64,000 nucleotides of DNA. Source: Ignavibacteria bacterium (GTDB taxonomy: Bacteria > Bacteroidota > Ignavibacteria > Ignavibacteriales > Melioribacteraceae). This document shows positions 8,484 to 16,574 of this stretch, piece after piece; position 1 is the stretch's first letter; each line of letters opens with the position of its first letter. The stretch is from the NCBI GenBank assembly GCA_012719345.1, contig JAAYAN010000125.1:1-64000 (forward strand), written 5' to 3'. The notes beneath the pieces are model-generated. The model was given only the letters and a program-made list of their open reading frames with translations, was not told the DNA's origin and searched no databases. Position numbers and translations under genes: made by a program.

Positions 8484-9059
8484 ATGAATGAAGAAATAAA
8501 ACTAAGCGGTTTATGGGCTAATATTTTTAAGACTGTGAGCGATAAAGACGACTTTGAAGTTGTAATTTCAGGTCTTCCCCCTTTTAAGGATTTGAGCAGA
8601 AAATATTTAAAAGAATTATTGAAGCTTGTTCATACAAGAACATATTCTGCCGGAGAAGTAATATTTTCGAAAGACGATCCCGGAATGGGTTTATTTATAG
8701 TGCGAATGGGCGAAGTTAAAGTGTTTCAACCTACTGAAGATGGGAAAGAATTTATTTTTGCAAATTACACGCGAGGCGATTTTTTCGGCGAGCTTGCCTT
8801 GCTTGATAATGAAGTGAGAACTGCTACAGCTGCAGCCGTTAAAGAAACTAATCTTGCCATAATTTTCAAACCCGATCTTGACGATTTTATAAACCAATAT
8901 CCAAGGCAAGGACTAAAAATTCTTCGGGGTCTTTCGAAAATAATTATAACTCGTTTAAAATTGATTAATAGAGATCATCTTAACTTATATCAAAAACTTA
9001 TTCAATTAAATAAGGAGACTGAAGATGTATTCGATAAAGAAAATATTAGTGCCGGTTGA
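8484..9059 (+). CDS. Stand-alone cyclic nucleotide-binding domain protein
   Basis: The protein has 191 residues. Residues ~28-150 form a Crp-type cyclic nucleotide-binding domain, with the phosphate-binding cassette GDFFGELALL followed by VRTATAA, which supplies the Arg expected to hold the cyclic phosphate. No helix-turn-helix follows; the remaining ~40 residues are helical. It is therefore probably a regulator acting through protein contacts rather than a transcription factor. It has a good ribosome site (AGAGGA), lies 9 bases after the hisA-like gene, and overlaps the next gene by 35 bases in another frame. Confidence 0.85.
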   Translation: MNEEIKLSGLWANIFKTVSDKDDFEVVISGLPPFKDLSRKYLKELLKLVHTRTYSAGEVIFSKDDPGMGLFIVRMGEVKVFQPTEDGKEFIFANYTRGDFFGELALLDNEVRTATAAAVKETNLAIIFKPDLDDFINQYPRQGLKILRGLSKIIITRLKLINRDHLNLYQKLIQLNKETEDVFDKENISAG

Positions 9060-9492
9060 TTTTTCCGATTATTCCAAAAAGGCTCTTAATTTTGCTTCTG
9101 ATTTTTCGCGGCAGTATAATGCCGAACTGTTGCTTGTATATGTTGTTGAACCAACTGTTTATCCAGCTGATTTCAGTATGGGTCAAGTCAGTATTCCTAT
9201 GATGGATACAGATTTAACTGAACGCGCGCAAACAGAACTGGAAACACTGGCTCAAAAAGAAATCAATCCAAATATTAAACATCAAGTCATCATTAAATCC
9301 GGTAAGCCTTTTGTAGAAATAATTGAATGCGCTTCTGAGTTTGATGCCGATTTGATAATAATTGCTACTCACGGGCATACCGGAGTTGAACATCTTCTTT
9401 TTGGAAGCACTGCCGAAAAAGTTGTTAGAAAAGCTCCTTGTCCTGTTCTTACAATAAGAGAACCGATTAAGGGGTTTAAATTTAAGAGTTGA
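9025..9492 (+). CDS. Universal stress protein, UspA family
   Basis: A single 155-residue Usp domain begins with KILVPVDFSDYSKKAL. It carries the nucleotide-binding signature HGHTGVEHLLFGST followed by AEKVVRKAPCPVL, so ATP binding is expected. The start is fixed by a strong AAGGAG site at 9011-9016, inside the end of the preceding gene, giving a true 35-base overlap. Co-expression with a cNMP-binding protein suggests an energy or stress response role; the partner is not known. Confidence 0.93.
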   Translation: MYSIKKILVPVDFSDYSKKALNFASDFSRQYNAELLLVYVVEPTVYPADFSMGQVSIPMMDTDLTERAQTELETLAQKEINPNIKHQVIIKSGKPFVEIIECASEFDADLIIIATHGHTGVEHLLFGSTAEKVVRKAPCPVLTIREPIKGFKFKS

Positions 9493-9522
9493 TTTCCAAT
9501 TAAATTGTCTGCTTTTTTATTA

Positions 9523-9547
9523 GTGTTTATATCTCTAGATAAAACAC
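9523..9547. other. AT-rich hairpin between convergent genes
   Basis: GTGTTTATATCT pairs with AGATAAAACAC apart from one bulged base, leaving a very small loop. It sits between the end of the UspA gene and the end of the radical SAM gene and may act as a weak two-way terminator. No long T run follows. Confidence 0.35.
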
Positions 9548-9625
9548 AAATAGAATGCTTACAAATAAGACAGATGTTTTTGAGCTAAATTCAATAGTTC
9601 TTAAAGCAACTTTTAAATTCTGCGG

Positions 9626-10498
9626 TTATTTTTTAAAACGTTCTTTGTATCTGCATTTTTTGCAAAGTATTTCAACTGCTTTATTTTTCGAAAAACCTTT
9701 ATAAATGCTGTTTGCCCTTTCTGAATTTATAATTTCATCAAAATTTTTAATGAATATATTTCCCAAATTAATTATACCTTTTGCATCAAGACAGCATGGC
9801 ACAACGGTGCCATCAACTAGGATTCCCGCTTGATCGCGCAAACCCAGGCAAAATCCTTCTTCATTTAAGAATGTATCAGATATTTCCGGCCAGATAAATT
9901 CTTTTTCAAAATTAATATATAGCCGCTCTTTTATCTTAATTCCGTTTGAGTCAATTTTCCCGCAAATTTCCTTATTTACATTCATCTTTTTCAAAATATC
10001 ATTGATTATTTTTTTTTCTGATTCGGGCATAATACTATTTTCATCAAGATTCCAGAATCTTAAAGAAATTATTATTTTCGATTTTTGTAACGCCTCTTCT
10101 GCAAACCTTAAAATTTCCTCAGTATAAAATTCCGACGATATATTTTCGTTTGCACCAAGACTATGGACAGAAATATTTATTTGTCTTACTGAACCGGATT
10201 GAAGTAGTATTTCGCCCTTTTCTTTCAGCAGAGTACCGTTTGTAGTAATATTTACAAATAAATTATATTTATTTGATAAATCAAGAATTGTCTTTATTTC
10301 AGGATGCAGCAGCGGCTCGCCTTTTATATGCAAATTAATATAATCACTAAATGGTTTTATCTGCTTAAGAATATTCTCAAATCCGCTTGGTTTCATAAAT
10401 TCAATTTTACGGTTATGAGGCGGACAGAATGAACATTTTAAATTACAGGCATTTGTAATTTCGATATATATTTTTTTAAATTTCCGGATATTGTTCAT
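9626..10498 (-). CDS. Radical SAM protein with SPASM-like C-terminus
   Basis: This 290-residue radical SAM enzyme has the CxxxCxxC cluster at C18-C22-C25 (ACNLKCSFC), a GEPLLHPEI segment (GGE-like SAM site) and NITTNGTLL. A C-terminal SPASM-like set of cysteines (FCLGLRD, VPCCLDAKG, LCKKCRY) probably binds an auxiliary FeS cluster. Relatives modify peptides, sugars or other small molecules; no RiPP precursor is visible. It is the last gene of a minus-strand run of glycosyltransferase-like genes (27 bases after the GT47-like gene), so a role in modifying that glycoconjugate is a reasonable guess. Confidence 0.85.
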   Translation of the reverse strand: MNNIRKFKKIYIEITNACNLKCSFCPPHNRKIEFMKPSGFENILKQIKPFSDYINLHIKGEPLLHPEIKTILDLSNKYNLFVNITTNGTLLKEKGEILLQSGSVRQINISVHSLGANENISSEFYTEEILRFAEEALQKSKIIISLRFWNLDENSIMPESEKKIINDILKKMNVNKEICGKIDSNGIKIKERLYINFEKEFIWPEISDTFLNEEGFCLGLRDQAGILVDGTVVPCCLDAKGIINLGNIFIKNFDEIINSERANSIYKGFSKNKAVEILCKKCRYKERFKK

Positions 10499-10525
10499 AA
10501 GCAGGACAAACTTTATTTTATGGAT

Positions 10526-11524
10526 TCATTTAATTTTTATATTCGCACTTGCATCTTTTGCAAAACGCAGAAAATGATAAGGACGCAATAATTGCATATG
10601 TTTCTTAACTTGCACAAATTTATTATTTATTTTCCCTTCCGATTTTATTTCATTCAGCCATTCGGCTATCCTGTGAAATGAGCTTTTCTCAGAGAAATAT
10701 TCTTCCCAAATATGTCTGGCTTTTATGCCCATTATATCAGCATAAGCCGTTCTTTCGTTTAATATTTGAGGAATAATACTAACATTTTTCTGTTTAATCC
10801 TTATACTGAATTCATCCCAATTTATTCCGGCAGGTTCTACCCATTCATCCGAAATAATTACAGGCACTCTTCCCATCATCATTGTTTCAAATAACCTGAA
10901 ACTCGAAGTACCGAATCCTCTGGGACAAAGAACAAAATAACTTTTATTTAAATTTTCTGCATATTCGCTGCGATAATTTTTATAATCTTCAGGATGTACG
11001 ATAAGTCCCTTCTTTTTCTTTACTTTTAAATTTTGAATGTCTTTTAAAAAAGAATTTTTACACTTCAGATTCATTATTTTTTTTCTGATAGGATGATTAT
11101 CTGCTTGTCCAATGAAAGAAAACAAATATTCCTTTTGATTAAGATGTTCATTATAAAGCAGCGGCGGTTCTTCTCTTATTCCTATATAATGGAAAGATCT
11201 TTCCCAATCAGGATCGTACCACCTTTTTTCCAACGACGAATAGAGCCCGGGCAAATAAGAAATAAACTTATCGTTTGAACTGATAATAAATGATTTGAAC
11301 TTATATTTTTTATATAGCGGATTAACAAAAATATCCTGCATGTATTTTCTGTCGCTTCCGCAAAAAAGTATAATATCACAATCTTCGGGATTCTCAATAA
11401 GGCAATGTGTTTTATGCTTGTCTTTTTCGGCAAGCTCTTTAATTCTTATAAAAGAAGAATAACTTTCACCTTCTTTTTTTAACGGAATATTAAGATATAT
11501 TCCTGTCAAACATTTCCCTTTCAA
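10526..11524 (-). CDS. Exostosin-like glycosyltransferase (GT47-type)
   Basis: The 332-residue protein carries the exostosin signature in its C-terminal half: CPRGFGTSSFRLFE (200-213), then MGRVPVIISDEWVEP and INWDEFSIRI. This donor-sugar region is typical of GT47 enzymes, which are common in eukaryotes and scattered in bacterial surface glycan clusters. Residues 1-170 are a variable acceptor half. There is no signal peptide, so it is cytoplasmic. The start appears to be a TTG overlapping the stop of the preceding gene. The sugar and acceptor are unknown. Confidence 0.82.
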   Translation of the reverse strand: MKGKCLTGIYLNIPLKKEGESYSSFIRIKELAEKDKHKTHCLIENPEDCDIILFCGSDRKYMQDIFVNPLYKKYKFKSFIISSNDKFISYLPGLYSSLEKRWYDPDWERSFHYIGIREEPPLLYNEHLNQKEYLFSFIGQADNHPIRKKIMNLKCKNSFLKDIQNLKVKKKKGLIVHPEDYKNYRSEYAENLNKSYFVLCPRGFGTSSFRLFETMMMGRVPVIISDEWVEPAGINWDEFSIRIKQKNVSIIPQILNERTAYADIMGIKARHIWEEYFSEKSSFHRIAEWLNEIKSEGKINNKFVQVKKHMQLLRPYHFLRFAKDASANIKIK

Positions 11525-12660
11525 AAATTATAAATATATTCAGACACTTCTTCAGTTCCGTTACGTAATTTCTGATTTTCTATTCTATTTATAAATTCTG
11601 CATAATATTTTTCATCCGATATAAACCGGCAAACAACTTCCGATATTTTCTCAATGTTGGTTTCATATATTCCCAAACCATTATCTCGCAGATATTCCAT
11701 ATTGCCTTTTTCCTGCTCCCATAAATAATTTGTAACAACTGGCACTTTTTTAGAAAGCAGAATCTCCATAAATGTAGAAGCCCCGCATTTTGTTATCACA
11801 ACATCCGAAATATTGAGCATATCAGGGACAAAATCAATAAGTTTATATACTTTAAGAAATTGATAACCTGTCTGTCCTTTTATCTTTTCAGCTTTATTGT
11901 AAAGTTCTTCGTTTTTACCGCAGACTATTACAATGTAATGCTGATTCATTTTCTGAACCATTTTTTTTATTATCTGATCTGCTTTTACCAAACCATCTGC
12001 CCCGCCGATAATAAGAATTATCTTCCTCTTTTCTTCAAATCCGAGGTTTTGTTTTATTTTATTTATTTCTTCTGAAGAAGCTGGCTTTCCGAACTTTTCA
12101 TCAAGTATAAATGGGAATACAGAAATTGATTGCGGCGCAATTCTTCTTTTCACTATTTTAGTTTTTAATTCTTCACTGAAAACAATAAAATTTTGGTTCT
12201 TAATCAAAAACCATATCGGATGAGGCGTGTAAGGATCAGTAACAACTGTAATAATTTTACAATCAAGTTTATGCTTTTGAATTATTTTTCTTACAGGTTT
12301 TAAAAGGAAAAAATGAAATATCACTACTTTTTGAGGTTTTCTGCTTAAGATAATTCTTTCAATTGAAGTTATAGAATAAAATGATATTATTGAACACGTA
12401 AGATTAGAAAATAAAGGGATTTTGTTGAAAGCATAAATTATTTCATATATAAGCTGTGCTTTGGATTGCAGATTCCGGTACCCGTCTTCAATAATTGCTT
12501 TAAGCCAATTCCCAACATTTTCGAAACCGTCAACTAGCTCAACTTCAACATTATTTTTTTTTGCATTTAAATATTGGGATACAGACCTTGCCGGTGCCAA
12601 ATGCCCGCCCCCGGTTTTAAGATAAAAAAATAAATATTTCTCTTTTAGATTATCAGACAT
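11521..12660 (-). CDS. GT28-like glycosyltransferase related to MGDG synthase / diacylglycerol glucosyltransferase
   Basis: The 379-residue GT-B protein opens with FYLKTGGGHLAPARSV, the glycine-rich acceptor loop of the monogalactosyldiacylglycerol synthase / UgtP group. It ends with the donor site ITKCGASTFMEILLSKKVPVV. These enzymes add sugar from a UDP-sugar to diacylglycerol at the inner membrane, so a glycolipid product is likely. It sits 2 bases after another protein with the same general fold and overlaps the start of the exostosin-like gene. Two GT28-like genes in a row suggest successive sugar additions, or one enzyme and one partner. Confidence 0.82.
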   Translation of the reverse strand: MSDNLKEKYLFFYLKTGGGHLAPARSVSQYLNAKKNNVEVELVDGFENVGNWLKAIIEDGYRNLQSKAQLIYEIIYAFNKIPLFSNLTCSIISFYSITSIERIILSRKPQKVVIFHFFLLKPVRKIIQKHKLDCKIITVVTDPYTPHPIWFLIKNQNFIVFSEELKTKIVKRRIAPQSISVFPFILDEKFGKPASSEEINKIKQNLGFEEKRKIILIIGGADGLVKADQIIKKMVQKMNQHYIVIVCGKNEELYNKAEKIKGQTGYQFLKVYKLIDFVPDMLNISDVVITKCGASTFMEILLSKKVPVVTNYLWEQEKGNMEYLRDNGLGIYETNIEKISEVVCRFISDEKYYAEFINRIENQKLRNGTEEVSEYIYNF

Positions 12661-12662
12661 TT

Positions 12663-13976
12663 TTACCTCATTAACGGAGATGATCTTTCTTCCATTTTAC
12701 CGGTACTTAAAACTTCATCTATTTTATAAATTCCAAGTTTACGAGCTTTTAAAAAACCTGACCAGGCTGCTTCTGCAAGTCTTCCATCGTTTAAATAATC
12801 AAAAAGCCATTGGTCTGTATATTCAGGGTTCATCTGCTTTATTCCGGCGCCTATTTCGCGAAGCCATTTCCTGTTAAATTTTTCTTGCGAGCCTATTGCC
12901 GGACTCATAATTATCGGAATTCCAAGACCGCAGAAAAACGAAAGTTCGCTCGGTTTTGTCCACAAAATATCAGTATCCCTTAATAAACTGTTGAATTTAT
13001 TAAAGTATTCTTTAATTTCAGAAGAATAGCAAATATTAATGCTTTTTCCGTTTTCATCGAACTTCCGTTTCAGAACGGAGAAATAATCAAAAACTTCTTT
13101 TCTTATTCCTGCAATAAGGTTTATCTGCACTTCATTTTTCTTAATTTTTTCCCGAAGACTTTTAATAATTTTTTCTGCTATTTCTTTTTGAGCTCCGGCT
13201 CCGCCTACAGCATAAGTTATTGTAAGAGGTCTTCCCCCTTTGAATATGCATTTTTCTTCGCCTAAAAAATGCTGCACGCTTACCCCGTGCATCGACATAA
13301 ACTTACCGCACGGATCAAGAAATCTTAATCTTTGCCCCAAGTCATTTTTTACAAATTCAAGGTCTTTCCCGCCTATCAATTCTTCGGGCAGCGGAAAACC
13401 TGTAATGTATATTTTATCTTTCGAAACACCGTATGCCTCAAGTCTTTTAGCAGCTTTTCCGCAAGGAGCAAAGTATTTTATCCTGCTTTCATAAGGGTCC
13501 GGCGAAACCCATACTCTGTTGATATCCGCATCACAAATAATACAAAAGACCTGATGATTCCCCTGAATATCTGCAGCAATTGCCGGTGCATAAAATGAAG
13601 TAATCATTGGAATTTGCTCGGATTGGATTTCCTGAAGAACACCTTGGCAAAGCCCTTTTTTAATACTCGAGATTAGTAATGACACCTGAAAAGTTTTTTG
13701 CGATAAATCCCGCATTGGATAAAAACTCGGGATATGAAGCAATCTGTCCAATAATCCGAAAACAGGCTTGCCTATAACAGGAATACTTTTAACGCGCGAA
13801 ATAAAATTGTAAGCAGACAAACTTTTTTCCCAAAGTTTTTTTTCTTTTTCCGAAACAAAACTTCCTCTATCGGCATTTAGTATTCCTCTGTCAGAATATT
13901 TTTCCAGCGCATAAGCAGCCCTATGATGTCCGTACCCCATTTCAACAGAAACAACCCAAGCTTTAATATTTTCCAT
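12663..13976 (-). CDS. Divergent GT28-like protein of unknown substrate
   Basis: From the ATG at 13976 the protein has 437 residues. The N-terminus VSVEMGYGHHRAAYAL matches the GGGH loop region of GT28 proteins. The middle has ITSFYAPAIAADI, CDADINRVWV and YFAPCGKAAKRL followed by ITGFPLP. The C-terminus has AVGGAGAQ and a donor-site-like block LWTKPSELSFFCGLGIPII. It resembles a whole-length relative of processive lipid glycosyltransferases, but I do not recognise a characterised member. It follows the SpoIIE phosphatase gene after 20 bases and precedes the second GT28-like gene by 2. The upstream TTG at 13982 is a less likely start. Confidence 0.7.
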   Translation of the reverse strand: MENIKAWVVSVEMGYGHHRAAYALEKYSDRGILNADRGSFVSEKEKKLWEKSLSAYNFISRVKSIPVIGKPVFGLLDRLLHIPSFYPMRDLSQKTFQVSLLISSIKKGLCQGVLQEIQSEQIPMITSFYAPAIAADIQGNHQVFCIICDADINRVWVSPDPYESRIKYFAPCGKAAKRLEAYGVSKDKIYITGFPLPEELIGGKDLEFVKNDLGQRLRFLDPCGKFMSMHGVSVQHFLGEEKCIFKGGRPLTITYAVGGAGAQKEIAEKIIKSLREKIKKNEVQINLIAGIRKEVFDYFSVLKRKFDENGKSINICYSSEIKEYFNKFNSLLRDTDILWTKPSELSFFCGLGIPIIMSPAIGSQEKFNRKWLREIGAGIKQMNPEYTDQWLFDYLNDGRLAEAAWSGFLKARKLGIYKIDEVLSTGKMEERSSPLMR

Positions 13977-13996
13977 AAGCAATATTTTTTTACGAC

Positions 13997-15184
13997 TTAA
14001 AGTCTTTTAATTACTACAACTGTTGCATCATCAAACCATTTATCCTGATTTCCATATTTCCGTGTAACTTCAAATATTTCCTGATTTATTTCTTTTGCCG
14101 ATTTGTGCTGGTTTTCAATAATTAAATCTTTAAGTTTTTGAATCCCGAATTCGTCTTCAGCAGAATTTGTTCTTTCAATAATTCCATCAGTATAAAGTAC
14201 AATCAAGCTGCCAGGTTCCATACGTGCATATTCTCTTTGAAGTTCAATTTCAGGAAGAGCGCCAAATATCAATCCAGTACTGTTAAGCTCTTGTATGTCA
14301 TTCCCTTTAATCAATAACGGAGCAGGGTGACCTGCGTTTACATAAAACAGATTTCCGTTATTTTCGATATTTGCGTAGAACAATGAAATGAATCTTGTTG
14401 AATAAACAGACCGGTATATCACTCTGTTAAGTTTTTTAAGTACGTGTGTAATTTCTGCGTGACTTTCCACTCCCATTCTTAAACCTGTTACCACATCTCT
14501 TGCTAAAAGAGCAGCTGGAATTCCGTGTCCGCTTGCATCACCTATTACAAAGCCGAATCTTCCATCTTCGTGAAGGAAATAATCGTACAAGTCGCCACCC
14601 ACAAGTTCTGCAGCAACAGACCTGCCGTGGATATCAAATCCTTGTATATCAGGCGAATTTTGCGGTAATAAGCTTTGTTGGATACTTGCTGCCTGTTGAA
14701 GTTCGTTTTTTATCGTTTCTGAAATCAGCCTTTGGTTAAGTGATGCATTAACAGCATTAAGACAAAGCTGAATTTCATCACGTATCCAGCCGGCTTTTAA
14801 ATCAAAAATAACAATATATCTAAATTCCCCGTTACGGACAATAAAAGCGGCAGGTATTGTATGATCGTTATTCTTGCTTACCGATTCATCGATTGTAAAT
14901 TCTTTATTATTGTATATATAGCTTCGGTTTTTTATCAGCATTTTTACCGGCTCGCTTATCGCGTTGATTTTTTTTAATTTTATGTCTTCAGGATTTGAAG
15001 AACTTATAAGTATATATTCGTTTCCTGCTTCCTCATAAATTCTTCCGTTGGTGATATGAAGATCTTTTCCAAAAGTTGATTCAACTTCGCCAACAATTGA
15101 CATAATAAAGTCTTTGCCCGACTTTCCGAAACTAATTTTGCTTAAAAGCGCATCAAGCTTTCTGTAAAATATTTTTGGATCCAA
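13997..15184 (-). CDS. SpoIIE/RsbU-type PP2C phosphatase with N-terminal sensor
   Basis: Residues ~1-150 look like a GAF-type sensor domain. A linker helix (ELQQAASIQQSLLPQ) leads to a PPM phosphatase domain with AAELVGGDLYD (192-201), VIGDASGHG (213-221) and VLYTDGIIERTN, the metal-binding Asp positions of SpoIIE/RsbU enzymes. Such enzymes dephosphorylate STAS-domain anti-anti-sigma factors or release other switch proteins. No STAS/RsbW pair is adjacent; a SpoIIAA-like protein lies far away at 28295. A TTG at 15184 with an AAAGGGA site is the only sensible start. It may be co-transcribed with the glycosyltransferase genes downstream. Confidence 0.87.
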   Translation of the reverse strand: MDPKIFYRKLDALLSKISFGKSGKDFIMSIVGEVESTFGKDLHITNGRIYEEAGNEYILISSSNPEDIKLKKINAISEPVKMLIKNRSYIYNNKEFTIDESVSKNNDHTIPAAFIVRNGEFRYIVIFDLKAGWIRDEIQLCLNAVNASLNQRLISETIKNELQQAASIQQSLLPQNSPDIQGFDIHGRSVAAELVGGDLYDYFLHEDGRFGFVIGDASGHGIPAALLARDVVTGLRMGVESHAEITHVLKKLNRVIYRSVYSTRFISLFYANIENNGNLFYVNAGHPAPLLIKGNDIQELNSTGLIFGALPEIELQREYARMEPGSLIVLYTDGIIERTNSAEDEFGIQKLKDLIIENQHKSAKEINQEIFEVTRKYGNQDKWFDDATVVVIKRL

Positions 15185-15281
15185 TTATTTCCCTTTCAAT
15201 ATTTTTTTTTGAACTTGGACTAACATAATAATTTTATGTGAAATAACAGTTACGAATTATACTTAAATTTGATTTTTTTAA

Positions 15282-15344
15282 CCGGAAGGATAACTATTTT
15301 CCGGGGAAATATCGTATAATATTAAATTTAATACATCCCCGGAA
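15282..15344. other. Two overlapping inverted repeats after the efflux operon
   Basis: TTCCGGGGA (15299-15307) and TCCCCGGAA (15336-15344) form a perfect 9 bp stem with a 28-base loop. CCGGAA (15282-15287) can instead pair with TTCCGG (15299-15304). The two stems share bases and exclude each other. On the minus strand the region follows the last permease stop by 6 bases and no T run follows, so an mRNA 3-prime structure or attenuator between the efflux operon and the phosphatase gene is possible. Confidence 0.45.
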
Positions 15345-15350
15345 TGAACT

Positions 15351-16574
15351 TTACTCGTATCGTAGAGCTTCTATTGGATCAAGATTTGCAGCTTTATAAG
15401 CAGGATATGTGCCAAAACCAACCCCAACAAATACACAAAGCATAATTCCAATTATAACCCAATCGTATGGGATTGCGTTAGAAGCTTCAAGCATGCTGCC
15501 CAGAATATTCCCAACTAATATACCTAATACTATCCCTATTATCCCCCCAAGCTGGCATAAAACAACCGCTTCAGTAAGAAATTGAACTAATATATTGGAT
15601 TTTCTGGCTCCTACTGCTTTTCTTATTCCAATTTCCCGAGTTCTTTCAGTTACAGAAACAAGCATAATGTTCATAATACCAACACCTGCAGCAGTTAGTG
15701 CAATCAACGAAATAACAATTGCACCTATTCTAACACTTGCAGTTATATCATTAATCTGTGTTAATATCGATTCGTTTGAATAAATTCCAAAATCGTCTTC
15801 CTCGCCAGGCGGCACCTTTCTGATAGTACGCATAAATCCAGTTGCCTTATCCATTAAATCCTGATAATCTTCTTTAGATTTAGAGGTAACTGTAATATTT
15901 ATACTTCTATTATCCTTTCCATAAAAACTTTGAAATGTTGTAATAGGAGATACAGCAAAATTGTCCTGACTCTGACCAAAGAACGAGCCCTGTTTTTCAA
16001 GAACACCTATTACTCTTAAGTTTCTGTTATCAACCTTAACTTCTTTGCCAATTGGATCTGAATTTCCAAATAATGTTGTCGCAACTTCTGCTCCAAGTAC
16101 TACAACCCTTTCATATCGGTCAATATCCTTCTCATTAAATATTCTTCCACTCTCAGCAATCCATTTATTATTTGGGAAAGCTTCGGTTGTTGCTCCGCTT
16201 AATTGAATGTTAGGATTAGTTTCTTTATTTCCATATTGAAAGGTTTTTCCATACTGCCACAACTCAGCGCCGACAGCCTGGGCATCAGTAAGCAAGTCTT
16301 TCAATCTTTCATAATCTTCTAATTTTATATCTTTTCTATTGCGGGTTCTGTCTCTTCCACCTGGTCCGTGTCCAACCATTGCTGGCCATTTCTGAATTTG
16401 AAATGTATTCTGCCCAAGCTGAGAAATTCCTTCTTCGATGCTGTTTTGCATTATCGTAATAATAGTGCTGGTGGCAATTATCGAAAATATCCCTACAATA
16501 ATACCAAGTATTGTAAGCGTTGAACGAAGTTTATTAACCCGTAAGGAATTTAATGCTATTTTTATAATTTCCAT
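15351..16574 (-). CDS. MacB-type ABC transporter permease (second copy)
   Basis: This 407-residue protein has one N-terminal membrane helix (residues ~15-40), a periplasmic domain of ~230 residues and three C-terminal helices, the FtsX/MacB permease plan. The conserved ends are ALNSLRVNKLRSTLTILGIIVG and SVTERTREIGIRKAVGAR. There is no nucleotide-binding domain; the ATPase is separate at 17821. Start and preceding stop share one base (TAATG). It differs from the upstream permease in its periplasmic part, which suggests a heterodimeric permease. Confidence 0.93.
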   Translation of the reverse strand: MEIIKIALNSLRVNKLRSTLTILGIIVGIFSIIATSTIITIMQNSIEEGISQLGQNTFQIQKWPAMVGHGPGGRDRTRNRKDIKLEDYERLKDLLTDAQAVGAELWQYGKTFQYGNKETNPNIQLSGATTEAFPNNKWIAESGRIFNEKDIDRYERVVVLGAEVATTLFGNSDPIGKEVKVDNRNLRVIGVLEKQGSFFGQSQDNFAVSPITTFQSFYGKDNRSINITVTSKSKEDYQDLMDKATGFMRTIRKVPPGEEDDFGIYSNESILTQINDITASVRIGAIVISLIALTAAGVGIMNIMLVSVTERTREIGIRKAVGARKSNILVQFLTEAVVLCQLGGIIGIVLGILVGNILGSMLEASNAIPYDWVIIGIMLCVFVGVGFGTYPAYKAANLDPIEALRYE

